DNA of 64,000 bases. Origin: Cryomorphaceae bacterium. GTDB lineage: Bacteria > Bacteroidota > Bacteroidia > Flavobacteriales_D > Crocinitomicaceae. The DNA is taken from assembly GCA_027483605.1 (NCBI GenBank), contig JAIXUE010000042.1, positions 46,089 to 110,088 on the forward strand, written 5' to 3'. Made by a program: the position numbers and the translations under genes. This document shows positions 42,325 to 51,578 of the stretch, in pieces. The notes below the pieces were generated by a model, which did not search any database, had not been told where the DNA came from, and saw only the letters and a list, made by a program, of their open reading frames with translations. Numbering within the stretch: position 1 is the stretch's first letter; each line of letters starts with the position of its first letter.

Positions 42325-45300
42325 ATGTACCTACTTAGAATCCTCTTTCTGCTCTGTTTTTTTCAAACAGCCTTTGGCCAAGAGCTCTGGATGTACCCCA
42401 ATCAGGGTCAGTGGGACGCGCGTATTCTATACAATCTACCCCTTTCATCTGGCAGACTGTACATCGAACAAGAAGGGCTCACCTTTTTTTTATCCAACGC
42501 TACTTTCCACGCTCACAATGACCATGACCTTGCTGCCGAAGAATCCCATGAACACCATGAGCCTACAGCTTATCATGCCATTAAACATCGATTTCTACAT
42601 TCACAAGCTGCTGAATTCACTGCCAAAGATTCCAGTGCACATTACCACAATTATTTCATCGGTAATGACCAAAGCAAATGGAAGACAAAAGTCCATGGCG
42701 TTGGACAACTCAATGCCAATGACTTTTTTACCGGTGGAGCCTTAAAATACCTTTTTGACAACCGACAATTTGCTTTTCATCTTCAATTAGATGCACAAGC
42801 CGACATCCATCAATTTGACTTCGAGCTCATTGGTGCTGACTCCCTTTTTATCGATGCAGCAGGCAACTTACACCTCACCCACCAATTTGGCGAAATCACT
42901 TACAGTGCACCAAAAGCCTGGAACCTGCTTTCCGAAACAGAAAAAACTGCAGTACCTATCCAATTTACACTTACGAACAATATCATTTCCTTTCAAGTTG
43001 ATGCCAGCTATAATGCCAATTTACCCCTTTACATCGATCCAAGCTTAACATTCTCGACCTTCACTGGCTCACCAACAGATAACTGGGGCTTTACAGCTAC
43101 ACCCGATGTCAATGGCAATCTTTTTGGAGGTGGAATCGTGTTTGGATCTGGCTACCCAACCACAACAGGCGCCTACGATGCCAGCTACAATTCCGGAACG
43201 GGTTCGTTTCCAATGGACGTTTCGATCACCAAATTCAATGCAAATGGCACCGCTCTGCTCTACTCTACTTACCTAGGGGGTGCCGGCAATGAAACGCCAC
43301 ACAGTATCGTTAGTGCGCCAAATGGTGAGCTTTTTGTCTATGGCGTTACTTCCTCAACCAACTTCCCCATGGCAGGCCAACCTTTCGACAACAGCTTTAA
43401 TGGTGGGCCCTATCAAATTCAAAACTCCCTCGAGTTCAATGGTTCTGACATCTATATTGCAAGGTTTAATCCCAACGGCACCGCACTCTTGGCCTCTACC
43501 TACATTGGTGGCAGCAGTACCGATGGTTTAAATGCAGTGAGTTTATCTTACAATTACGGAGACCAATTTCGAGGAGAAATCGTGCTAGATGCCAACCAAA
43601 ATGTCTACGTCTCCAGCACAACCACCTCAACTAATTTCCCTACCCAAAACGGATTTCAGAATTTACTAAATGGGGCGCAAGATGCAGTTGTTTTCAAAAT
43701 GAACACTGGCCTCTCTCAATTGATGTGGAGCACTTATTTTGGAGGTAGCGGTGCAGAATCTGGCAATTCAATTACCATTGGCAGCAACGGAAGCGCCTAC
43801 GTTGCAGGAGGCACAACCTCTAGTTCACTCGCCATTACCGGCGGACACGACCTCACCTTTAACGGAGGCAGTGCAGATGGTTATGCCCTGCGCATTAATG
43901 CAGCCAGTGGCGCGATGCAATCAGGCACCTACATGGGGCAATCCGAATACGACCAAACCTATTTTGTACGCACAGACGTAGACAACGCAGTTTATGTTTA
44001 TGGTCAATCTCAATCTTCTTGGGCTATTACGCCGGGTTGTTACGGCAACGCCAACTCAGGACAGTTCTTGCGCAAATACGCCCAAGATTTATCGGTTACC
44101 AACTGGACCACCATGATTGGTGCCGGAACCGGAAACGTAGAAATCTCTCCTACAGCATTCCTCATTTCAGACTGCTATGATATCTACTTAGCTGGTTGGG
44201 GTGGCCAACTCAATCAGCTTTATGGGCAAGCCTCTTTTTCAACTACCAATAACTTTCCGGTTACGCTAGATGCTTACGAGCTCAATACGAACGGCTCCAA
44301 TTTTTATATTGCCGTACTTGACCAAAACGCAAGTGCACTTAAATACGCCACCTTCATGGGCGGTATCAATAGCAGCTCTAACCACGTAGACGGCGGTACT
44401 TCACGCTTTGACAACCAAGGACGTATTTATCATGCAGTTTGTGGTGCTTGCGGAGGCAATGACTTCGGCTTTACAAGTACCCCGGGGGTTTGGTCGCCTA
44501 CCAACCAAAGTACGAATTGTAACTTAGCTTGTTTCAAATTTGAACTCAATACCATTGAAGCCATCGCCGCACAACCGGCCCCTCTTATTTGTATTCCACA
44601 AAGTGTTTTCTTCGACAACAATTCTCAAAACGCAAATTCATTTTTCTGGGATTTCGGCGACGGAAACACCTCCAATGCATATGAACCTATTCATGCCTAC
44701 TTAACGCCCGGAATTTATGACGTATTGCTTGTGGCCTTTGACTCTACGGGCTGCTTTACCCCAGACTCCGTTACCGTCACCGTCAATATCGGCTCCTTCA
44801 CTGCCGGAGCAATTCAGCCAACAACTAGTATCTGCGCTGGAGACTCCTACCAATTAGAAGCTTTTGGGGGCAGTACCTATGCTTGGTCTCCAGCAAACGT
44901 ACTCAATGACCCATCCAGCCCGACCCCTACTGCTACCATTTTTAACACTACTACTTTTTCTGTTATTGTCTCTGACTCCTGTGGATCAGATACCTTGAGC
45001 ATAACGCTCGACGTCAGTATCCCAAGCATTACCTTACCCAACGATACCACTATTTGCATTGGCGAAAGTGTCAATATCAGTGCTGCAGCCACTGGCAATA
45101 TCAATTGGTCACCAGGTAATTTCCTCAACACCACTACAGGTGCTAACGTAATTGCAACTCCACAAAATAACATTACCTACACCGCTACGGTTACTTCAGG
45201 CATTGGCTGTACTGCCCAAGATTCCATGAGTATTGTTGTCTTTAACAATCCGCCGCAACCGCAACTCATTGACAGCGTCAATCTTTGTTATGGAACCAGC

Positions 45301-46203
45301 ATGCCACTTACGGCTGCAGGTGGCACAAGCTACTTTTGGTATCCGAGTAACAACCTAGTCGGTGCCACTAACCCAACCGTTCAAATCAATCCCCTCCAAG
45401 GCCAATATTATTATGTAGATGTTACAAATAGTTGCGGAACAGAAACTGACTCCGTCTGGGTTACGATCCTTACCGCCCAGATTACGGCCGGCAACGACAC
45501 GATTGTTTGCCCCGGCCGACCGGCCAGTCTGTGGGCAAGCGGAGCACTTTATTACGAATGGAGCCCAAGTGCCAACGGCTCGAGTGCCAATGGTGCACAA
45601 GTTAGTGTTTTGCCGCCTTTCAACACTACATATATGGTCATCGGAACCGATGCGCAAGGTTGTCAGGACTCCGCTTATGTACAGGTCAACTTATATCAAC
45701 CAGCTTTTGTAAATGCCGGTGCTGATATTTTTGCAATACAAGGCGATGTCATTCAGCTCACTGCAGATCCATCAGGGCCTGGTGCCTTTTTGTGGTCACC
45801 CCCAGACGAAGTCTCTTGTGTAACTTGTCAATCTACAGTAGTTACCCCAAATCAAAATGCGATTTACTCCGTTTTCTTTACGGATCAAAATGGCTGTACA
45901 GCGCAAAGTCAGGTCCATATTTTCTTTGACCCCTTCTTTTATGTGCCTAATACCTTTACGCCCGATGGCGATATGTTCAATCAGTATTTCAGGATTATTG
46001 GGGGCAATTACCTAGAAGTTGAAGTTAGTATCTACGACCGTTGGGGTGAGCTCATTTACGAGTTTACCGACCTCAAAGATTACTGGGATGGCAGTTACAA
46101 TTTCAGACCTTGCCAAGATGGCACCTATACTTGGAAAATCATCTACACCGACTATCAAAACCGAAAAGAAGTACTGACAGGACACGTCAATTTGCTGCGC
46201 TAA
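42325..46203 (+). CDS. Large surface protein with SBBP-type repeats, PKD, tandem Ig-like repeats and T9SS type B domain
   Basis: 1292 residues. Signal peptide 1-19; an N-terminal DUF7948-like region (WMYPNQGQWDARILYNLP); then beta-propeller/SBBP-type repeats about 250-690 (STYLGGAGNETPHSI, STYIGGSSTDGLNAV, STYFGGSGAESGNSI are three clear copies). A PKD domain follows near 765-815 (FFWDFGDGNTSNAYEPIHAY). Five tandem Ig-like repeats of about 70-75 residues then span about 825-1200, each with cysteine pairs and a W-SP motif. The C-terminal 85 residues are the gliding motility-associated (CHU_C) type B sorting domain (PNTFTPDGDMFNQYF, IYDRWGELIYEF, WDGSYN, DGTYTWKI). Such proteins are anchored on the cell surface by SprA/PorV-type export and serve as adhesins. 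Substrate unknown. It is divergent from the M14 gene across 137 bases. Confidence 0.9.
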   Translation: MYLLRILFLLCFFQTAFGQELWMYPNQGQWDARILYNLPLSSGRLYIEQEGLTFFLSNATFHAHNDHDLAAEESHEHHEPTAYHAIKHRFLHSQAAEFTAKDSSAHYHNYFIGNDQSKWKTKVHGVGQLNANDFFTGGALKYLFDNRQFAFHLQLDAQADIHQFDFELIGADSLFIDAAGNLHLTHQFGEITYSAPKAWNLLSETEKTAVPIQFTLTNNIISFQVDASYNANLPLYIDPSLTFSTFTGSPTDNWGFTATPDVNGNLFGGGIVFGSGYPTTTGAYDASYNSGTGSFPMDVSITKFNANGTALLYSTYLGGAGNETPHSIVSAPNGELFVYGVTSSTNFPMAGQPFDNSFNGGPYQIQNSLEFNGSDIYIARFNPNGTALLASTYIGGSSTDGLNAVSLSYNYGDQFRGEIVLDANQNVYVSSTTTSTNFPTQNGFQNLLNGAQDAVVFKMNTGLSQLMWSTYFGGSGAESGNSITIGSNGSAYVAGGTTSSSLAITGGHDLTFNGGSADGYALRINAASGAMQSGTYMGQSEYDQTYFVRTDVDNAVYVYGQSQSSWAITPGCYGNANSGQFLRKYAQDLSVTNWTTMIGAGTGNVEISPTAFLISDCYDIYLAGWGGQLNQLYGQASFSTTNNFPVTLDAYELNTNGSNFYIAVLDQNASALKYATFMGGINSSSNHVDGGTSRFDNQGRIYHAVCGACGGNDFGFTSTPGVWSPTNQSTNCNLACFKFELNTIEAIAAQPAPLICIPQSVFFDNNSQNANSFFWDFGDGNTSNAYEPIHAYLTPGIYDVLLVAFDSTGCFTPDSVTVTVNIGSFTAGAIQPTTSICAGDSYQLEAFGGSTYAWSPANVLNDPSSPTPTATIFNTTTFSVIVSDSCGSDTLSITLDVSIPSITLPNDTTICIGESVNISAAATGNINWSPGNFLNTTTGANVIATPQNNITYTATVTSGIGCTAQDSMSIVVFNNPPQPQLIDSVNLCYGTSMPLTAAGGTSYFWYPSNNLVGATNPTVQINPLQGQYYYVDVTNSCGTETDSVWVTILTAQITAGNDTIVCPGRPASLWASGALYYEWSPSANGSSANGAQVSVLPPFNTTYMVIGTDAQGCQDSAYVQVNLYQPAFVNAGADIFAIQGDVIQLTADPSGPGAFLWSPPDEVSCVTCQSTVVTPNQNAIYSVFFTDQNGCTAQSQVHIFFDPFFYVPNTFTPDGDMFNQYFRIIGGNYLEVEVSIYDRWGELIYEFTDLKDYWDGSYNFRPCQDGTYTWKIIYTDYQNRKEVLTGHVNLLR

Positions 46204-46224
46204 AGCAGATTTGCCGTAACTTTG
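46191..46224 (+). promoter_or_regulatory. Promoter of the MBL-fold gene at leaderless spacing
   Basis: TTTG (46191-46194), a 22-base spacer and TAACTTTG (46217-46224); the ATG follows the box by four bases. Both elements match the consensus, so this is the best supported leaderless case. The -33 element is inside the end of the upstream coding region. Confidence 0.5.
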
Positions 46225-46228
46225 AGGC

Positions 46229-46870
46229 ATGTCAGTTCTCATACAAGCATTCACCTTTAATGGCTTTCAAGAAAATACTTTTGTTGTTTCATTGGGCCAA
46301 GATGCCGTTATTTTTGATCCAGGTTGCTACACAAGAGAAGAAGAAGCCACACTTTTTTCTTACATCAATGAAAATGCTTTAGAGGTCAGGGCGATTCTTT
46401 TTACTCACGCACATATCGACCACATATTAGGCGCCTCGTTTTGCCTTGATAGATTTAAAGCTCCAGCCTATCTTCATGCCGCTGACCAACTCACTTGGGA
46501 GTCCGTCAAGCGTTACGCTAACGTCTATGGCTTTGAAAATTACAAAGAAACTGAAGCGCCCACTCAGCAACTAACAGACCAACAAACACTCGAATTTGGT
46601 GCGCTAAAGTTCAAGGTTTACCATACGCCAGGCCATGCACCGGGTCATGTTGTTTTTTACCACGACAGCGGTTTTGTGGTCAATGGAGATGTTTTATTCA
46701 AAGGAAGTTTTGGACGCGTAGATTTACCCGGCGGCGATCTCGAAACCCTGAAAAAAAGCATTTTTGAAGTCATGTTCAAATTTCCAGAACAAACGGTCGT
46801 TTATTGTGGGCACGGACCAACCACCACAATTGGTCAAGAAAAACTAACCAATTATATCCTCGAATTCTAG
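46229..46870 (+). CDS. MBL-fold metallo-hydrolase (glyoxalase II-like)
   Basis: 213-residue metallo-beta-lactamase fold protein. Metal ligands are H60, H62, D64 and H65 in THAHIDHILGA, a later histidine in TPGHAPGHV, the bridging aspartate in VNGDVLF, and the final histidine in YCGHGPTTTIG. Relatives are hydroxyacylglutathione hydrolase-like or persulfide-related thioesterases; the protein is too short for a full glyoxalase II with its helical tail. It is one base before the glycosyltransferase gene and likely cotranscribed with it. The exact substrate is not known. Confidence 0.92.
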   Translation: MSVLIQAFTFNGFQENTFVVSLGQDAVIFDPGCYTREEEATLFSYINENALEVRAILFTHAHIDHILGASFCLDRFKAPAYLHAADQLTWESVKRYANVYGFENYKETEAPTQQLTDQQTLEFGALKFKVYHTPGHAPGHVVFYHDSGFVVNGDVLFKGSFGRVDLPGGDLETLKKSIFEVMFKFPEQTVVYCGHGPTTTIGQEKLTNYILEF

Positions 46871-46871
46871 T

Positions 46872-47984
46872 ATGCGCATTGGCATCAATACCAGATCTTT
46901 ACTTGGTCAAAAACTGGAGGGTTTTGGCAATTACACCCTAGAACTGGTCAAAAGACTTACCGAAAATCAGCCTGAGCACACCTTTATTCTATACTTTGAT
47001 CGGCCTGTAGACCCTCAGTTTAGTTTTGGGTCAAATGTCATTTGTAAAACTGTATTTCCTCCAACCAGACATCCATTTTTGTATATTGTATGGTTTCAAT
47101 GGTGCTTGAAACAAGCAATTCAAAAAGATAAGTTAGATATCTTTTGGTCCCCGGATGGCATGCTTCCATTAGGTAGCAAACTTCCAACTTTGGCAACTAT
47201 TCACGATCTCAATTTTGAACACTACCCCAAGGACCTCCCTAAATGGGTAGCCTGGTATTACAAAACCTACTTTCCTCGTTTCGCAAAAGCGGCAGATAAA
47301 ATCGTTACAGTTTCAAATACAACCAAACAAGACATCATCTCAAGTTATCAAATTTCATCAGAAAAGATAAGCGTCATCTACAATGGTGTCAATACTTGTT
47401 ACCAACCTCTTGATGAGGAAGCGAAAAGTTTAATTCGCAAAAGTCAAAGGCTCAACAAGCCCTACTTTCTATTCGTGGGTTCTTTACATCCAAGAAAAAA
47501 TATCAATCGTTTGGTAGCTGCATTTCAAGAATTTGCAAAGTCAGATAGCTCTACAGACCTGGTTATTGTGGGCGCTGCAATGTGGAAAAACCAAATAATC
47601 AAAATCGATCCTCAGTTTACCGCTCGCATTCACTTCTTGGGGCATCTAGAAACAGACGCTCTTGCTCAAATAATGAGCGCAGCTACTGCGTTTGTTTATG
47701 TTCCCTATTTTGAGGGCTTCGGTATGCCACTCGCGGAGGCCATGGCAAGTCACACACCCATCATTGCTGGCGACCAAAGTTGTTTGCCTGAAATTGCAGC
47801 AAATGCCGCGTTGTTCGTTGATCCTTTCGATGTAGATTCGATTGCCAACGGCATGAAAAAATTGAAAAATGACGTAGCTTTGCGAACGCAATTAATTGAA
47901 GCCGGAAAGTTACGCGTACAGGCCTTTGATTGGGATTTAGCGGCCCTACAAATTTGGCAAGAAATACAACAACTGGTCTCGTAG
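46872..47984 (+). CDS. Glycosyltransferase family 4 (GT-B), 3' end inside tRNA-Arg
   Basis: 370-residue GT-B glycosyltransferase. The N-terminal half has INTRSLLGQKLEGFGNYTLEL and TIHDLNFEHYPKDLP, and the C-terminal donor half has FLFVGSLHPRKNINRLVAAF, IHFLGHLETDALAQIMSAATAFVYVPYFEGFGMPLAEAMA and PEIAANAALFVDPFD. The E.GFGMP.AEAMA pattern is the donor-binding site of family 4. Its last three codons and stop lie inside the 5' acceptor arm of tRNA-Arg(CCT). It follows the MBL gene by one base. It probably builds a surface polysaccharide. Confidence 0.93.
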   Translation: MRIGINTRSLLGQKLEGFGNYTLELVKRLTENQPEHTFILYFDRPVDPQFSFGSNVICKTVFPPTRHPFLYIVWFQWCLKQAIQKDKLDIFWSPDGMLPLGSKLPTLATIHDLNFEHYPKDLPKWVAWYYKTYFPRFAKAADKIVTVSNTTKQDIISSYQISSEKISVIYNGVNTCYQPLDEEAKSLIRKSQRLNKPYFLFVGSLHPRKNINRLVAAFQEFAKSDSSTDLVIVGAAMWKNQIIKIDPQFTARIHFLGHLETDALAQIMSAATAFVYVPYFEGFGMPLAEAMASHTPIIAGDQSCLPEIAANAALFVDPFDVDSIANGMKKLKNDVALRTQLIEAGKLRVQAFDWDLAALQIWQEIQQLVS

Positions 47985-48049
47985 TTCAACGGATAGAATA
48001 AGCGTTTCCTAAACGTTTGATCCAGGTTCGATTCCTGGCGAGACCACCA
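47975..48049 (+). tRNA. tRNA-Arg (CCT), CCA encoded
   Basis: 75-nt cloverleaf. The acceptor GGTCTCG/CGAGACC pairs perfectly, the anticodon stem AGCGT/ACGTT flanks loop TTCCTAA, giving CCT (reads AGG), the T-arm has GGTTCGATTCC, and CCA is encoded. The 5' ten bases overlap the end of the glycosyltransferase coding sequence, and the convergent CNNM gene ends two bases after it. Confidence 0.96.
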
Positions 48050-48050
48050 C

Positions 48051-49328
48051 TTACTTCACCCTTTGGCTAATCAATAGTTTATCAATCCGAGGACCGTCTT
48101 TATCGATGACCTCAAATTCAAGATCGTCAATAGTGATTTTATCACCTACTTCTGGTATTTCATTTTTCTTAGAAATAAAAAGCCCGGCTACTGTTGCATA
48201 TGAGTTTTGCTCATCGGTCAGCAAGACATCAAAGTACTTCTCAAAATCAAAGATAGAATACTGTCCGTCTACCAACCAAGTGTCGTCGGTTCGCTGAACA
48301 ATTTTGTATTCGTCTTGGTATTGTTCTGTTGCTTCTCCTACAAGCGCATCGAGCATGTCATCCATGGTAATAATGCCCTGAACAGAGCCGTATTCGTCTA
48401 CAACAATACCGTAATGGTTGCCTTCATTTTTAAATGATTCAAGAACTTGATAAGCACTCGTATTCTCATTGAAATAAATCGGTTCTTTGATGTAATTTAC
48501 GACCTGAAAATCTTGTTCGGTGTGGCCCCCAAATAAGTCTTTGAGCAAGATGATCCCCGTGATGTCGTCGAGGTCGTTACTAGAAGATACAGGGTAAGCT
48601 GAGTGCTTTTCTTCATTGATTTTTTGGCGTATTTCTTGCCAAGTTTCTCCTTCTTTGAAAAATACAACCTCACTGCGGTGCGTAAATAAAGATTTGACTT
48701 TTCGGTCACCTAATTCAAAAACGCGTTCTACGATTGAGTGTTCAATATCTTGAATTTCACCACCCTGCGCACTTTCTTTCAAAATCGATTTGATTTCTTC
48801 TTCTGAAACGGCCTGATCTGTGGAGTCATTCAAGCCTAAAATCCTTACAAATAAATTGTTGGTAGCAGTGAGTAGCCAAACGAAAGGTCCTGTTATGAAG
48901 GCTAAGACCTGCATAGGTCCGGCCATATAAGTGATAATTTTTTCTGGAAAAGCCATGCCTATGCGCTTCGGAACAAGCTCGCCCAATACAATTGAAAAGT
49001 AAGTGATCAGAACCACAATAATACCTGTTGCAAGTTCTTTGCTATAGGGTTGAAGTAAGGTGCTGCGATCTAACAAAGAAATGAAATCATTGGTGAGGTT
49101 TTCACCTGAATAAACACCTAACAAAATCCCGATTAATGTGATGCCAATTTGAACCGTAGAAAGAAACCTCGTTGGGTTTTCAGAGAGTTCCATAGCTTTT
49201 CGAGCCTTTTTATTTCCTCGCTTACTTGCTTTATCCAGCTTATACCTCTTGGAACTTACCAGCGCCATTTCAGACATTGAAAAAACACCGTTAATGAGCA
49301 CTAAAAGAATGATTATCAATAATTCCAT
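48051..49328 (-). CDS. CNNM/CorC (HlyC/TlyC) family transporter protein
   Basis: 425-residue membrane protein. N-terminal CNNM (DUF21) domain with four membrane segments (1-20, 58-75, 97-120, 133-155) including the ENPTRFLSTVQIGITL motif. A CBS pair (about 205-325, RSEVVFFKEGETWQEI and YGIVVDEYGSVQGIITMDD) and a CorC_HlyC C-terminal domain (about 340-425) follow. Relatives transport Mg2+ or Na+ or sense divalent ions; older annotation as haemolysin is not supported. A near match to the -7 box (TAATTTCG) ends four bases before the ATG. Confidence 0.93.
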   Translation of the reverse strand: MELLIIILLVLINGVFSMSEMALVSSKRYKLDKASKRGNKKARKAMELSENPTRFLSTVQIGITLIGILLGVYSGENLTNDFISLLDRSTLLQPYSKELATGIIVVLITYFSIVLGELVPKRIGMAFPEKIITYMAGPMQVLAFITGPFVWLLTATNNLFVRILGLNDSTDQAVSEEEIKSILKESAQGGEIQDIEHSIVERVFELGDRKVKSLFTHRSEVVFFKEGETWQEIRQKINEEKHSAYPVSSSNDLDDITGIILLKDLFGGHTEQDFQVVNYIKEPIYFNENTSAYQVLESFKNEGNHYGIVVDEYGSVQGIITMDDMLDALVGEATEQYQDEYKIVQRTDDTWLVDGQYSIFDFEKYFDVLLTDEQNSYATVAGLFISKKNEIPEVGDKITIDDLEFEVIDKDGPRIDKLLISQRVK

Positions 49329-49382
49329 GATGCGAAATTACGCAATTATAAGAGGATAAAAACGGTTAGAATTTGTCGATTC

Positions 49383-50018
49383 TTATAAATCTAATTTATA
49401 GACATCGCTGAGTGTGTCGTTGTCTTTGAGTGTAACGTGTAAATCTCGGATCATGCCATCGTGAATATCATAGACCCAACCGTGCACGTGTACCTCTTGC
49501 CCACGCTCCCAGGCAGCTTGTACAATAGAAGTTTTACCCAAATCAAGTACCTGTTCAAAAACATTCAATTCTACAAACCGATCAAAACGTGCAGCTTCTT
49601 CAGTAATGGCATCTAGTTCCGGACGATGCAGACGGTATACATCCTTGATATGACGTATCCAGTTATCGATAAGACCGATATGCTTATTGGTCATGGCAGC
49701 TTGTACACCACCACAACCGTAATGTCCGCAAACAATAATATGCTTTACTTGTAGTACATTGACGGCGTAATCGAGAACAGACAGCATATTCATGTCGGAA
49801 TGCACAACCATATTGGCGATGTTGCGGTGCACGAAAACTTCACCCGGCTCGGCTCCAATGATTTCATTAGCTGGCACGCGGCTGTCTGCACAGCCGATCC
49901 AAAGTACTGGTGGTTTTTGACCAATTGATAGCTTCTTGAAATAGTCAGGGTCTTTGGCAAGCTTGCCCGCCACCCACAGCTTGTTGTTTTCTAGTAATTG
50001 ATTGTAGAACTTTTCCAT
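49383..50018 (-). CDS. can: Beta-class carbonic anhydrase
   Basis: 211 residues from the ATG at 50018; a GTG one codon upstream also exists. Zinc ligands C43, H99 and C102 (IGCADSRVPANE, CGHYGCGGV) and the catalytic D45/R47 dyad are intact. The C-terminal VHGWVYDIHDG segment is also typical. The enzyme interconverts CO2 and bicarbonate. Its start overlaps the SulP stop by one base (TGATG), so the two are translated together; a SulP transporter with carbonic anhydrase suggests bicarbonate uptake or pH control. Confidence 0.96.
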   Translation of the reverse strand: MEKFYNQLLENNKLWVAGKLAKDPDYFKKLSIGQKPPVLWIGCADSRVPANEIIGAEPGEVFVHRNIANMVVHSDMNMLSVLDYAVNVLQVKHIIVCGHYGCGGVQAAMTNKHIGLIDNWIRHIKDVYRLHRPELDAITEEAARFDRFVELNVFEQVLDLGKTSIVQAAWERGQEVHVHGWVYDIHDGMIRDLHVTLKDNDTLSDVYKLDL

Positions 50019-51547
50019 CACAAATTGATAAAAATGATTTCTTGACGCCCTTCTGCTTCAGCATTCATTTTGAATTCCTTTAAAGACTCGAGCACATCGC
50101 TATCCATGCTGATGGTTCTAGACGCATCAATGATGACACGCTTGTTTTTGCACTGTTGAAGTGCATCGAGAATGCCACCCTTATTCAAAAAAGTGACCTC
50201 CTCAGCAAGAATTATCTTGTATTCATCTCTTGTTTCTTCTTTAGAAAAATGATTCTGAAAATTTCTTTTAAGGATATAAAAAATTGAAATTAGGATGCCG
50301 ATACCAATTCCTTTGAGTAAGTCTGTGAGTAAGACCGCAACAATTGTGGAGATAAAAGGAATAAATTGAGCCAAGCCTTTTCGATACATTTCAACAAACA
50401 AAGACCACTTAGCGAGTTTGTAACCGACTAACACTAATATGGCGGCCAAAGTAGCTAACGGAATCATGTTCAGAACGGAACCTAAAAAAAGTACTGAAAT
50501 GAGTAACAATAAGCCATGAACAATAGCGGCCAATTTTGACTGCCCGCCCGCTGCAATATTTGCAGAGCTCCTAACAATAACTTGGGTTATCGGCAAACCA
50601 CCGATAAGGCCACTAACCAAATTACCTACTCCTTGCGCTTTTAATTCTCGATGTGGATTTGTTTTCTGCTTTTTTGGATCTAATTTATCGGTAGCCTCCA
50701 AACTTAAAAGTGTTTCAAGACTACCCACTAGCGCTAACGTGATGGCAATGACCCAAACTTTTGAATTCGAAATTTGCAACCAATCAGGGCTATGAAAAAT
50801 CAGTTTAACTTGTTCAAAGGAAGCTAAACGAGGTACCTCTACCAAATGCTTTCCCTCTAAATGAAGGGTACCTAAGAAAAATTGGTTCACCACCACACTC
50901 CATACTACAACAACTAATGCCCCAGGAATATACATGGCCCACTTTTTTGATTTGATCCATTTTAAATCAAAAATGAGCAAGATAATGATTGATAAAAAAC
51001 CTAAAATAATTGCGCCCGGCTCAAATGCTTTCAATGCATAAAACAATTCTGAAAATGTATTGTGCCCGTCAAATTGCCAAAAAGACTCATCTCCAAAATA
51101 GTCATTGTCATAACCTAGTAAATGAGGTATTTCTTTCAAAACAAGCATTATTCCAATTGCCGCCAACATGCCTTTTATAACTGCCGTAGGGACGTAATTG
51201 GCCAAGTAACCAAAACCTATAAATGCCAAAATGAATTGAATGATACCTGCCAATACCAAAGAGAGCAAAAAGGTATCAAAAGAACCCAAATCAGAGAGCG
51301 CGGCCAGAACAATTGTGATCAAACCTGCGGCAGGTCCGGAAACGCCTAATCTAGCGCTAGAGCAAACTGCAACTAAAGTCCCGCCAATAATTCCAGCAAT
51401 GATACCTGACATCACGTTTGGCAAGCCCTCTTGCCCAATAACATTGGTAGAAGCAAAACCAACGCCTAAACAAAGTGGTAAGGCAACTAAAAAAACGACT
51501 AAACCGGCAGGAAGATCTTGCTTCCAGAATTTAAAAACAGATGACAT
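50018..51547 (-). CDS. SulP family inorganic anion transporter
   Basis: 509-residue inner-membrane transporter with about 11-12 membrane segments. The N-terminal family motif is QDLPAGLVVFLVALPLCLGVGFAS, the core motif VSGPAAGLITIV, and QVIVRSSANIAAGGQSKLAAIVHG in the second half. The C-terminal STAS-like domain is short (about residues 455-509). SulP proteins carry sulfate, bicarbonate or other anions. Its coupling to carbonic anhydrase, and the fusions of these two seen in other genomes, favour bicarbonate. It lies 31 bases after the small exported protein. Confidence 0.95.
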   Translation of the reverse strand: MSSVFKFWKQDLPAGLVVFLVALPLCLGVGFASTNVIGQEGLPNVMSGIIAGIIGGTLVAVCSSARLGVSGPAAGLITIVLAALSDLGSFDTFLLSLVLAGIIQFILAFIGFGYLANYVPTAVIKGMLAAIGIMLVLKEIPHLLGYDNDYFGDESFWQFDGHNTFSELFYALKAFEPGAIILGFLSIIILLIFDLKWIKSKKWAMYIPGALVVVVWSVVVNQFFLGTLHLEGKHLVEVPRLASFEQVKLIFHSPDWLQISNSKVWVIAITLALVGSLETLLSLEATDKLDPKKQKTNPHRELKAQGVGNLVSGLIGGLPITQVIVRSSANIAAGGQSKLAAIVHGLLLLISVLFLGSVLNMIPLATLAAILVLVGYKLAKWSLFVEMYRKGLAQFIPFISTIVAVLLTDLLKGIGIGILISIFYILKRNFQNHFSKEETRDEYKIILAEEVTFLNKGGILDALQQCKNKRVIIDASRTISMDSDVLESLKEFKMNAEAEGRQEIIFINL

Positions 51548-51578
51548 ATGCTTGAATTAATGAATGAATAATTTTCAA

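Noticed and set aside
42287..42745. 152-codon open frame at the head of the type B surface gene
   Set aside because: It overlaps the signal peptide region of the real gene in another frame.
48051..49328. Haemolysin
   Set aside because: The CNNM-CBS-CorC architecture is that of divalent/Na+ ion transport proteins; no toxin features.
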